Part shown: in pieces, positions 55,029 to 64,000 of the stretch
Numbering within the stretch: position 1 is the first letter of the stretch
Layout: every line of letters starts with the position of its first letter
Assembly: GCA_956465555.1 (NCBI GenBank)
Contig: OY101127.1
Location: 1,240,001 to 1,304,000, forward strand
DNA from: Nitzschia sp. pyKryTriq1
Lineage: Eukaryota > Bacillariophyta > Bacillariophyceae > Bacillariales > Bacillariaceae
DNA: 64,000 nt
Direction: 5' to 3'
Position numbers and translations under genes: made by a program
The notes under the pieces: generated by a model
What the model was told of the DNA's origin: nothing
What the model saw: the letters and a program-made list of their open reading frames with translations, nothing else
Database searches by the model: none

Positions 55029-57459
55029 CTAGTCGTGCTGCTGCTGCTGTTCCTCGCTCCTGCTGCTGCTGCCACCACCACCGCAATCACCAGAAGAACC
55101 ACCACAAGGACTTCTACTAGTAGTACTAGGATTGCTCACTTTCAAGACCTCTGCTACCCACATGGCCCTGATCAGCTGAGGGGCATGGTTGGAGGGCCGC
55201 TCATCAAGCAGTTTCGCCCAAGCAGTAGCTCGTCGTCGTCGTCGTCGGCGGCGGCGATCATCGTGGTTGGGCGAGGACGATGAGGAGCAGGATGAAGAAT
55301 AGTGACCAGAAGTAGTACTACTAATAGTGGTTCTTTCGCCGCGTGCAGCTGGTGGTGGTGGTGGTGGTGCCCCGTCTTCACCGCCACCAGGAGCAGCACT
55401 CAAAGACGAGGAGGATGATGAGGGTGCCTGCGCCTCCTCCTCCTCTCGTTCGTCATAGTCGTTTTTACTATTTCTTCTTGATGCTGCCGGTTGGACTGAA
55501 GTATCCTGCATCGTTGCTTCTTGGTTCTTCTCGTGGGCTTCTTCAACCTCGTCCTGGGAAGTAGTAGTAGTAGTAGCAGCAGGCCCCTGCTGGTGTTGCT
55601 GCTGCTGCTGCTGCTGTTTCTCGTTCTTGTTGCGATCATCAGGAGGAGGAGCATGTCCGTGGAAATGACTAAAGGTACGCTTCGAGGCGGGTACTTTGCA
55701 ATAGGCACAATATCGAAATTTGGAACCACCCTGTTGGCATACAGAATGGGAACATATGAGCTTCGTCCCATGGGGAGTTTCGTCTTGGTTGATCTCGAAG
55801 TAAGCAGTCTGCGCATCCAATAGTAGTATATTATTATATACGTATCGTGCGGAAGGTCAAGGTGGTTAAAAAATAAGTAGGATGAGTCAACAACTTCGTC
55901 AGCAAAGGAACAATGCAAATATCAAGCAAAAGCACCAGCAAACAAACTGCTGGCGGATTCTTGTGCTGCCTTCTTACATGAGAGCTGTGGTCCAAAGGCA
56001 TGCCCCTGGCGCGACACGGCATGATAACGATCTTGTTGAAGGAACAAGCAGCAGTAGGTTTGGAAGAAGCATAGATCATGGTAGTAGTGCTGGTAGTAGC
56101 ATTAGGATCGTGGTCCTCCTCGTCGCTTGGTGGTGGTCTTATCGTTCCCGGTCGTCGTCGTTCGTCGTCTTGTTCGTGCTGTTGTTCATCTTGACGAGCC
56201 CATGGAGGAGAACGATGGCGTTGTTGTTGAAAATGATCAAAGCTACTGGCCACTTCTTCAGTTTCGTCGTTCTGATTCTGTTCTGTTGGATGATGATACT
56301 TTCGTTTGCGGAAAGAAGCAGGTCCGACGCCGAGATACGAGGAGGGCGATGGATCCTCATGGTCAGGCGTCTGGTGCTGCCGGTGCTTCCCACTAGCAAA
56401 CGTAGTGCTAGTACACGTAGCACTGCTATTAACAATTTGGGACGCTGCAGCTGCTGCTTGGAGTAGTCGGATCGTCTGTTGTTGCTGGACGAGTTGCTGC
56501 TGCTGTTGTCGTTGTTGTTGTTCACCAGACGATGCTCTCGCAGCAGAGACAACAGCAGCAGCAGCAGCCTTCATTAGATCGAGTTGCTGTTGTTGTTCAG
56601 CGGCCCTCCTAGAAGCAGAAACAGCAGCGGTGGCTTTGATTAGTTCTTGGATTTGAACCTGGGTCCACGCTTCTGCGAGTAGCTGTTTTTGCAGTTGCTG
56701 TTGCTGGTGTGACAGCAAGAAAAACGACAAGTCGTCTCGCGGAGCACTCCCATTTCCACCGGCAGCAGCACTAGCAAACAACCGTAAGCGAATATCATTC
56801 ACAATTTGATCAATATGCTGACTGCCCTCTTGACCTGTCGAATTACTGCCAGTCGCAGTAACAAGGCTTGTACTGCCGGAAGAACTGGTGTCGTTGGAGG
56901 AGCGTTGCTGGGCCGAGAAGGCGGCGCCCAGCATCGGTGATTGTCGGTGGTATTGCGTTGTTGGTGTTCTCACCACTTCTGTAGAAGAAGTGATAAGATG
57001 ATTGATCCGTTCTTCTTGGTGATGGATAGGTCCTGTGGCTGCCATATCATCGGAAGTATCAGTAGACTCGTAGTGATGGGCGTTCTTCTTAGCTCGGAGG
57101 ACTTGTTTGCTGGATTCTTCTTCTTGTTGTTGTTGCTGTTTGCCTCCTCGAGTCATCTTGTGGCACAAATCTGGCTGGTAACGCACAAAGAACTCGTTGT
57201 AGTAAATGCCAAGACCATGATCTTTTGATACTGTCTTGAAGCCCCACAAATTGAGATTCCTAGAAAAGCTCTTGTACGTCGAACTCTTGAAATAGGACGG
57301 CATCACCGTTTCGGCAAAGCGTTCTTTGTCGTGCACTTGAAACGATTGCCCTTCTTTTAGCCACGCAACTGATGTTTCCCCCTCCTCATCGCATCGTTCT
57401 AGCAAAGCGTGAAGCTTCAAAGGGAATTGAAGCGACGCGACATCGTTCGGTGTCGTCAT
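55029..57459 (-). CDS. HSF-type protein fused to a Cys/His CRARG domain, two exons
   Basis: Exon 1 (55978-57459) encodes 494 residues with an HSF domain at about 10-110: LQFPLKLHALLERCDEEGET, QSFQVHDKERFAETVMPSYF, then YKSFSRNLNLWGFKTV. Long Gln/Ala/Ser-rich sequence leads to MPCRARGMPLDHSSH. A 169-bp GT-AG intron (55809-55977) joins it to exon 2 (55029-55808), which opens TAYFEINQDETPHGTKLICS and continues CQQGGSKFRYCAYCKVPASK to FSHFHGH. The Cys and His spacing across the junction looks like a zinc-binding domain that I have seen in many diatom proteins of unknown function. A C-terminal motif WAKLLDERPSNHAP with MWVAEVLKV is also kept in the paralogue at 59186-61174. The product has 753 residues. 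The same structure in the paralogue supports the splice model. Confidence 0.87.
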
Positions 57460-58236
57460 GGCTGATGGATGCCGGCATAAAAAAATAATATTAAATATGA
57501 TCGATATTGGTCGTGCAAAAAGTGTTGTGCAAAACGTGAGGTAAGCGCATGATTGTGGCACGAAAACCCATGCAGTTCATTCGGATTCTAATAACGCGTA
57601 CTTCTGCTCGTAAAGCAAGGCAGGTGATTGCGAACGTTTCTGGTCATTCTTATGGAAACGGTAGGCTCTTGGCTCCTCAGATTCCGGTTCTCCGGTCGCA
57701 CATCGGGTGACGTGGGCTGAAGCTTCTGCGAAACAGTGCAGGTACTTCTACTGAACAGAGCAGCACCGGTGCGAGTTCCTAATGCACCTCGCATGGTACC
57801 TGGTACCAGCTGCCAGCAGAGCGCAGGAGAGTGCTGTTTTCTTCCGCCCCCTCCCTGATCTACTTAATGAACGAAAGTACTGGGTGGAAGTCTACTTAAT
57901 GAACGAAAGTACCAGTAGTGTGTAGCAATGCTTCCGCTTTTATCCTCGACCTACCGCCGGTACTCCCGCTCGACGCGACACAAGAGACTTTTGTGTACGC
58001 AGGTAATGCAAATCTATTTAATGGACCGAGGGCATTGAGCGCCGTGCTTCTCCTTCATTCGCGGGTTCTCCTGTCAGTCTTTCGCTTTTGTTGTCGCTGC
58101 AATAAGCCTACTTGTACCGGTGTGTATCTTTTCCCGCCATGTTCCTTTCTTCTTTCTTCTCGGTCCAACAACATAAGCCAGCAGCAACAGAAGAACTTGT
58201 GCCTCCATCTCACCATCACCATCATTATCATCAGCA
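57460..58236. other. Divergent promoter region between HSF and family S genes
   Basis: This stretch of 777 bp lies between the HSF start (57459, -) and the next family S start (58237, +). A short direct repeat of AGTCTACTTAATGAACGAAAGTAC-type sequence occurs near 57860-57912. Part of the right side matches sequence upstream of 53792. Confidence 0.5.
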
Positions 58237-58581
58237 ATGAAACCGCTAACCCCTCCGCCCCCCTCGTCGGCTCCTAACCCAACGCAGCAGCGGCAGCGGC
58301 AGCAGCAGCATTGGATGGGTAATAGCAGGCGAGCGGCATTGGCCGCCGCTGCTGCCGCTGCTGCACATTCGCCGGGCAACAGGTATGCTGACCTACTCCT
58401 ACGAACTACCACAATTCCTACTAGTACAACAACCACATCAAGTCGCGACCTGACGCTTCGTATCATCGACATGGCGCTCGATCTCATTTCATCAGAAAAT
58501 AACAATGATGATGATGATGATACGATGGAGGAAGAGGACTGGTTTGGTGGAGAACCACGAGTCGTCGCCCGCTATCATTAA
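58237..58581 (+). CDS. Short protein with IIDMAL helix motif (family S, member 5), 3' member of tandem pair
   Basis: The product has 114 residues and is a close paralogue of the protein at 53792-54166. The start MKPLTPPPPSSAPNPTQQ, the NSRRAALAA block, SPGNRYADLL, LTLRIIDMALDLISSENN and the end EDWFGGEPRVVARY are all kept. Differences are mainly shorter Gln, Thr and Asp runs. The kept parts mark the Arg/Ala block, the helix and the DWFGG end as the likely functional pieces. It is convergent with the HSF gene at 59186-61174. Confidence 0.65.
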   Translation: MKPLTPPPPSSAPNPTQQRQRQQQHWMGNSRRAALAAAAAAAAHSPGNRYADLLLRTTTIPTSTTTTSSRDLTLRIIDMALDLISSENNNDDDDDTMEEEDWFGGEPRVVARYH

Positions 58582-59185
58582 CAACAAGAAGCCCCGGAGC
58601 CAGCACTACTTTCGGCCTCTTCTTCTCCTTGTTCACCACATCATCTTTTGCAAGACACGGGATGCGGCCGGATACTACCACCGCAAGCAACCTATTACTG
58701 TATACTACCTGCTGCTTGATCCTCCGTCCAGCACAAACGTACTGCTGGCACCTCACTATCCTCGGGCCTGCTTCTTCTGGCTCATATCAGTTCGTAGTAC
58801 TACTACTTCCTGTTCTCTCATCACCATCATCATCTTCTCAATCTTCCGCGAGTTCTCCTGTCATCTTTCCGCTCTATTTGCGGTCTTGCTTTCCTGTCTA
58901 CCGGTATCATCAACATCTGTAAATGCGTACGTTCAGACTCTTCGAGAAAGAATATAATGGACCTACCGGTACCTGCAAGCAACAAAAATACAAAGATGTC
59001 GCCAATACAACCCCAAAGCAGTTGCATGAAGGACTGCATGGTACTGTAACTTCATAGCTGAAAACCCGGCGTTTCTATCAACTACTGAGTAACTTTTACT
59101 AATACTCTAGTAGAGCTCCTATGTATAGTCTAGCTAGCGCAGTGCTTCGTACGGTGGTAGTAACAAGAACAACTGTATCCACTCT
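58582..59185. other. Convergent intergenic region
   Basis: The first part is duplicated from 54167-54440. TACCGGTA palindromes occur near 58899 and 58964. I see no gene. Confidence 0.5.
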
Positions 59186-61174
59186 TTACTTGTAGCTGAT
59201 GGAGTTCTCGTCGTCGTCCCCGCCCATATCACTCACTCTCAAGACCTCTGCTATCCAATGTGCCATGGTAGACTCCGGGGCATTCTTAGATGGCCGTTGA
59301 TGGAGGAGTCTTTCCCACTCAGTCTCTTTGCTCGGGCCGCAAGAAGAATCGGAAGCAGACGACGGATAATCTGTGTCTTGTCTATGCTGCTGCTGATCTT
59401 CATCCTCGTGGACTTCAGGAATGGTAGTAATTGCTTTTGAAGTGTAGCGCTGCTGGTGGTGGTGCTGCCCCTGATGTTGGACTTGTTCCTGGTGCTGGGA
59501 CGTACTAGTAGTAGTTCTTTCTATCGTACATGTAGTAGTGCTGCTACTACTAGTAGTAGTAGTATTGCGATGTCCATGGAAATGGGTAAAGGTTCGCTTC
59601 GAGGCCGGTACCTTGCAAACAGCACAATATCGAAATTTGATCCCACCGGATTGGCAAGCGGCATGCGAGCAGACAAGGTCCCCTCCATGAGCTGTTTCAG
59701 CCTTGTTGATTTGAAAGAAAGCCGTCTAGTAGTGTAGTGGTAGTAGTAGTAGTACCAGTAAAACAACCAAAAAGATGAAAAAGAAGAAGAAGAATGAGTC
59801 AAAGATCAAACCAAATTTAGCAACCAGCAGGCAGCAGGGCAATTGGATGATATCCCTTACATGAGAATTGTGATCCAACGGCATGGCTCGTGCGCGACAC
59901 GCCACAACTTGAAAAGAAGACGTTGCGTCAGTCAAGGCAGAAGGATGGTCTTTTTCGATATCTTCTTCCATTTCCTCCTCGTGAGCCGGGGGTGCTGGTG
60001 GTGGTGGTGGTGTTCGAGAAGGCGCTTTCAGTATAAAACGGTCAAAGCTACTAGCCACTCCGGATGCATCATGATTATCATCAAGCCATCCAGTAGCGCC
60101 GCTAGTAGGCTCACCATTATGTTTTCGTTTGCGGAGAGTTCCAAGAGAGGATGGTGGTGGTGGAGTCATCAGTGGTGGTTCTTCTTCTGTGTGTTCGAGC
60201 AAAGAAGGGGACATCATCATGTCAGGCGTTTGAAGATGTTGCTGATGCGGCAGTGGCTCCAAGAAAGCTGCTCCTCGGAAAGAACTTCCATAATGATCAG
60301 TACTCGTAGTCTGGTTCTGAAGTTCTTGGATTTGATGCTGGGTCAACGCTTCGGCAAGTAAAAGTTGCGACCGCAGGACCTCTCGTCCAGCTGTAAGAAC
60401 GGTCCTTTGCTGGGGCGAAAAGTTACTGAAACCGCCCCAGCCACCGCCACCACCACCACCATTCAAACTGAAAAGAAGACCATTCATAGCTTCGTTGTTG
60501 TTTTTCCAGCACGAACCTTCGCTTAGTAGAGTACTAGAACGGTAGCCATTTGTTGTAGTAGTACTAAAAGAAGGAGAAGTACCGGTAGTATTAGTACTGG
60601 TGAAAGACCCCATGGGCCCGATGCTGGCTTGCAAATACTGTAGCAAGGCGGAGGTAGTCCCTCTTGGCGCCCCAGCGATGGTGAATCCTTCTTCTGCAGT
60701 AGTGGTGGTGTTACTAGGGGTTTCCACCAGCCTAATCGGTAGGCTTTCCTCGCTAGTACTAGTACTACTGGCCGTAGGATTAGTAGGGCCAGCAGTGACT
60801 GAAACAGTAGAGTGTGCAGCGCGGACCTTGGGAGTATAATTGCCACATCGGGTCATCTGGTGGCACAGATCGGGCTGCTGACGCACAAAGAACTCGTGAT
60901 AGTAAATGGCACGACCATGATCTTTGGATACTGTCTTGAAGCCCCACAAATTGAGATTCCTTGAGAAGCTCTTGTACGTCGAACTCTGGAAAAAGCAAGG
61001 CATGACCTTCTCGGCAAATCGCTCCTTGTCGTGCACTTGAAACAGTTTCCCTTCTTGCAGCCAGGACACTGACGTTTCTCCAGCTTCATCGCATCGTTCC
61101 AGCAAAACATGGAGCCTCCAAGGGAACTGACGCGATGAGAACAAATCGTCGTTGGGTCGTCTCGACATTGACAT
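59186..61174 (-). CDS. HSF-type protein fused to a Cys/His CRARG domain, paralogue, two exons
   Basis: Exon 1 (59861-61174) has an HSF domain at about 15-115 (RQFPWRLHVLLERCDEAGET, KLFQVHDKERFAEKVMPCFF, YKSFSRNLNLWGFKTV) and ends VVACRARAMPLDHNSH. A 135-bp GT-AG intron (59726-59860) joins exon 2 (59186-59725), which opens TAFFQINKAETAHGGDLVCS, continues CQSGGIKFRYCAVCKVPASK and FTHFHGH, and ends with WERLLHQRPSKNAP and HWIAEVLRVSD. The product has 617 residues. Exon structure, phase and both domains match the gene at 55029-57459. The variable middle differs in length and composition. Exon 2 keeps its frame for 180 codons. It is nuclear by inference; the tail may bind zinc. Confidence 0.87.
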
Positions 61175-62325
61175 GATCGAATGTTGCGTTAAAATTTGGA
61201 ATTATGTTACCGCGCTATAGTCGATTTGTACTATGATCTGGAGAAGATGGGCCGCATGTGCCGCAACAAACGAAATAGAGTGCGGATCCGGATGAAGGCG
61301 GAATCAGAGCGTACGTGGCGCTGATACCATTGTAAAACAATGGCCTTGCTTGACTTCCTTTTTTCTTCCTCGATTAGGTTCTCTTCGCGAATGGATGCTG
61401 GCTAATGCCCGCGAAGAACGGGACTTTGTTCCTCGCCGCCGATGTTCGCAATCTATTATGGTGTAGGTACTATTTTGCAAACGCAATCTATTTAGGGAAA
61501 ATATTATCAATAGCGCTATTGAGCTCCGAAACGTCTTTGTGCGCCTTCGGTTCGCCCGGTATTATTATGTCAGCACGTACGTCTCCAGCCAGCTTCTTCA
61601 AGTGAGATAAAGTATGAAGTAGTCGTAAAGTAAATAATGAGGTTGGTTCCGTTCTCCATTCGGACTATTCGAAATTCCATGCGTTCGAGCGTTGTACCGT
61701 GCCGGTACATACCAGTCCAAAATCGCTTTGCTCGGCGGGGCTTATTCCGAGAGTCTTCCTTGAATATCGTGGATTCTTAACAGCAGACTCAACCTCTCTC
61801 TCGCACTCTCGCATGCCTGTTCTCCGCATCTACATGTGGAAGCCTATCACTCTCTTACTATGGTCGGCTTGCGATTTTCGCAAAGAGAACCTAATCTGGG
61901 AAGCAAAAGGAAGTCAAGCAAAGGCCATTGTTTGACAATGGTATTAGCACCACGTAAGCTAAATTCCGCCTTCATCCAGAGCCATCGCTGGGCGTTGCAC
62001 ATCCCTTCTACAGTATTTATTGGTCCCTGGTCTCTGCCTACAAGTAGTGAGGGCGTACTGTCTCTGCTAGCTAGGGTGGGTACTACCGGTATGTAGGTCC
62101 ATAGGTACCGGTTCGCAGTAAATACACACATGGTACTTAGCAAACTCTGTACAACAAAATGCCAGAAACCCCGTGCGACCGATGGGATTCGTTTGATTCG
62201 CTCGAATCCGGTGGTGAGAGGGTGCGCGGGGAGTCGATCGCCAAGTATCCACCGCTGCTGCTACTGCTACTAGTTATAAAAGGTATGTATAAAACTATCA
62301 TCATACTACTTCGTACTCCAAGTTT
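61175..62325. other. Intergenic region with a foldback repeat
   Basis: It holds two inverted arms (61291-61390 and 61879-61977). A TACCGGTA palindrome lies near 62086. Small frames have no domain. Confidence 0.5.
61291..61977. repeat. Inverted repeat with arms of about 100 bp
   Basis: The left arm (61291-61390, from GATGAAGGCGGAAT to GGTTCTCTTCGCGA) matches the reverse complement of 61879-61977 with scattered differences. About 490 bp separate them. The arms could form a hairpin. This may be a non-autonomous DNA element, but no target-site duplication could be confirmed by eye. Confidence 0.65.
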
Positions 62326-64000
62326 TTAAGCATGGTGACGCCGTCTCTTAGAACCGGTCAATCCTCCTTTCTTGCCATTTTTTCGCTTCTTTTGAGCCCG
62401 TTCCATCGATCGCTTATCATTCTTCATACGCTTGTCGACCATTACGGCACCCTTTACTCCCTTCTTTCCCTTCTTCGAAACAATAGACTCTTTGCCGCCA
62501 CTCTTTCCGTCGGCGGATCGAAGCGCCTTGCTAATCTGTTTCAATTTCATCGACTCACTCATCTCTGACGAGCCAGCAAGTGCTTGAGCCTTCTTCTTGG
62601 CTGAAGCCAACTTGAGCTTTGCCTTGCGGTTCTTACGAGCTCGTGCTTCAGCAACTTTGGCAATTGGCTTGGTAGAGAGTGCAACCATCTTCTCTTTCAT
62701 TTTCTGAAGGAGGGCATCGGGGATGGGAAGCTGAGGTCGGTAGTGACGATTTTCATCGTCGACGAACCATTCAGGAAGATCACTGGGATCGTTCCAGGCG
62801 TATCGATTGTACGAAGCGTCAACCAGTGCCTTGGCCTTGGACTTTCGTAGCATCATGGTGCCCAATGCCATGGTCTTGGCGTAGTCGTCACTGTCGTACT
62901 CTTCGTTGTCCGAGTTGTAGTTTCTCGAATCCATCAATGGGAGCGGCCGTTCGGCTTCGACAACCTCGAATCCTTTGCCTTTGCCAGGAGTATCTTCATC
63001 CATTAGACCACCCATACCCGCCTTGATGAGTTTGCGAGCCTCCAGCAGCTTCTGCTTCTTTTCCTCGCTAATCCCTTCCATCTTGGAGATTTCCCTCTCT
63101 TGCTCTTCTTCTTCGTCGTCATTGTCGTCGGCGGGGACCAGGGAAAATTCGCCTTCTGATTCCCCTAGTTTTTTCGCCTTGCGTGCTTGACGTCTTTCAT
63201 CACGCTCCAGGGCCTTGAGTCGCTTTTCATGACGTTTCTGCTTGTCCGTCTTGGGGATCATTGCCAATACATCATCGGCATCCAAACCCTGCTTGTTGGA
63301 CGAGGAGCCATTGTCCATGGCCTCTTTCTTGGCTCTGCCTGATGTTCGAGCACGCTTGGCCTTCGGCATCATCATTTCATCCTCGGCATCAATGTCATCT
63401 TCGCTTACGACATCATCCTCTTCTTCAATGACCTTGTTCTTGGCCTTTTTCTTTCCTTGAGGCTCCTCTTGAGCTGATTCGGCGGCTTGCCCAATCGAGG
63501 CAAAGAGGGGATTGCTGAACCAGCGAGCAGTCTTGACCGACGAGGGATCGTCCGGGAATTGATGGATCAATGGATTTTTATCCTTCTCGGCTTGGGTACT
63601 TGCAACTTTTTGCGTCTTCTTCTTTTGTTGCTCATGCTCCTTTGGAGTCATGGGTTTTGCATCGAAGCCATCATCATCATCGTCCGCGTTGTCCTCATCC
63701 GATGAAGAGTCGTCATCATCATCATCATCGTCGTCATCGCTATCCCTCGGGCCTTGCAAGAGTTTGGCATAGGTCTTGGCGTCTGCACCAAGACCACGTT
63801 GATTGCTCAACAGTAGCTCATGGTCTTCATGGGATTCTTGCGCCAGCTTTTCGCGCATCAACTTCTTGGAGCGTTTGGCCGCCTTGGTTCCCGACTTGGC
63901 GGCACCATTCTTGGTCTTTTCCAAGTATTGATTGTAGGCAAAATCAAGATCTTTTTCCAGTCGGAACGAGTAACCCGTCTCTTCATCTTGATCGGGTACG
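62326..64000 (-). CDS. SPB1: AdoMet-dependent rRNA methyltransferase SPB1, C-terminal part (cut by window edge)
   Basis: The frame is open from the right edge (base 64000) to the stop at 62326, giving about 557 residues of the C-terminal part. The final region has the SPB1 C-terminal domain: a DDE[NR]HYRPQLPIP-like stretch, VAEARARKNRKAKLKLASAK, IVSKKGKKGVKGAVMVDKRM and a basic end GSKRRRHHA. Upstream are acidic and Lys-rich linkers. In yeast, Spb1 methylates the 2'-O of 25S rRNA G2922 in the A loop during large-subunit assembly in the nucleolus. The FtsJ catalytic domain would lie beyond the window. An ATG within the window is not the start, since the frame runs through it. Identification is confident on the C-terminal domain alone. 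Confidence 0.85.
   Translation of the reverse strand, partial: VPDQDEETGYSFRLEKDLDFAYNQYLEKTKNGAAKSGTKAAKRSKKLMREKLAQESHEDHELLLSNQRGLGADAKTYAKLLQGPRDSDDDDDDDDDDSSSDEDNADDDDDGFDAKPMTPKEHEQQKKKTQKVASTQAEKDKNPLIHQFPDDPSSVKTARWFSNPLFASIGQAAESAQEEPQGKKKAKNKVIEEEDDVVSEDDIDAEDEMMMPKAKRARTSGRAKKEAMDNGSSSNKQGLDADDVLAMIPKTDKQKRHEKRLKALERDERRQARKAKKLGESEGEFSLVPADDNDDEEEEQEREISKMEGISEEKKQKLLEARKLIKAGMGGLMDEDTPGKGKGFEVVEAERPLPLMDSRNYNSDNEEYDSDDYAKTMALGTMMLRKSKAKALVDASYNRYAWNDPSDLPEWFVDDENRHYRPQLPIPDALLQKMKEKMVALSTKPIAKVAEARARKNRKAKLKLASAKKKAQALAGSSEMSESMKLKQISKALRSADGKSGGKESIVSKKGKKGVKGAVMVDKRMKNDKRSMERAQKKRKNGKKGGLTGSKRRRHHA

Noticed and set aside
55809-55977. Read-through C-terminus of the HSF gene ending in a hydrophobic stretch
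   Set aside because: The paralogue has a different, unrelated sequence at the same place, while the CRARG box before it and the TA[YF]F exon after it are conserved; it is an intron.
1-64000. Retroelement or virus-like genes
   Set aside because: No reverse transcriptase, integrase, capsid or terminal repeat pattern was recognised in any frame; only short repeats are present.

Overview
This looks like nuclear DNA of a diatom. The evidence is a silicic-acid transporter-type gene, six heat-shock-factor (HSF) type DNA-binding genes in 64 kb (a family known to be expanded in diatoms), a thioredoxin-like protein with a bipartite plastid presequence (signal peptide followed by an A-F type cleavage motif), and short GT-AG introns of roughly 100-260 bp. 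Noncoding DNA is full of CTA/TAG, CAT/ATG and CAA triplet runs and of the palindrome TACCGGTA. There is one 200-N assembly gap at 41552-41751. I saw no rRNA, tRNA, CRISPR array, intact transposon or virus-like element.

Layout. 1-12.4 kb: an HSF gene cut by the left edge (-), a SIT-family transporter (+), a 2-oxoglutarate/Fe(II) dioxygenase (-), a second HSF (+), a repeat-rich stretch holding one arm of a dispersed inverted repeat, and an HCF164/TxlA-like plastid thioredoxin (-). 12.4-24.6 kb: a short acidic protein gene (+), translation factor eIF3i (-), two near-identical globin genes (+) on either side of a third HSF (-), a second short acidic protein (-), and a small diatom-type RGLE protein (+). 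26.8-38 kb: an ATP-grasp ligase (+), a third short acidic protein (-), a fourth HSF with a broken frame (-), a membrane-anchored protein with two HxTx motifs (-), and a multipass membrane protein (-). 39-51.5 kb: a ferric reductase/NADPH-oxidase-like protein with an internal EF-hand (+), a leucine-rich-repeat protein spanning the gap (-), a B-box-like multipass membrane protein (+), a protein with beta-strand-rich segments (-), and an EF-hand membrane protein with a 20-nt microexon (-). 53.8-61.2 kb: a tandem duplication of a two-gene unit, short acidic protein (+) followed by HSF with a cysteine/histidine tail (-). 62.3-64 kb: the C-terminal part of the rRNA methyltransferase SPB1 (-), running off the right edge.

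The main theme is HSF-type regulators interspersed with a family of short low-complexity proteins. These share a C-terminal helix motif of the form IIDxALxLV followed by acidic residues. In the duplicated pairs at 53.8-61.2 kb the two gene types are physically linked. The globin/HSF block at 17.6-22.2 kb carries a dense cluster of an 8-bp motif (TGGACATT and its complement) that may be a shared control element. Gene models with introns were built by eye from splice signals and reading-frame continuity. They need transcript support.
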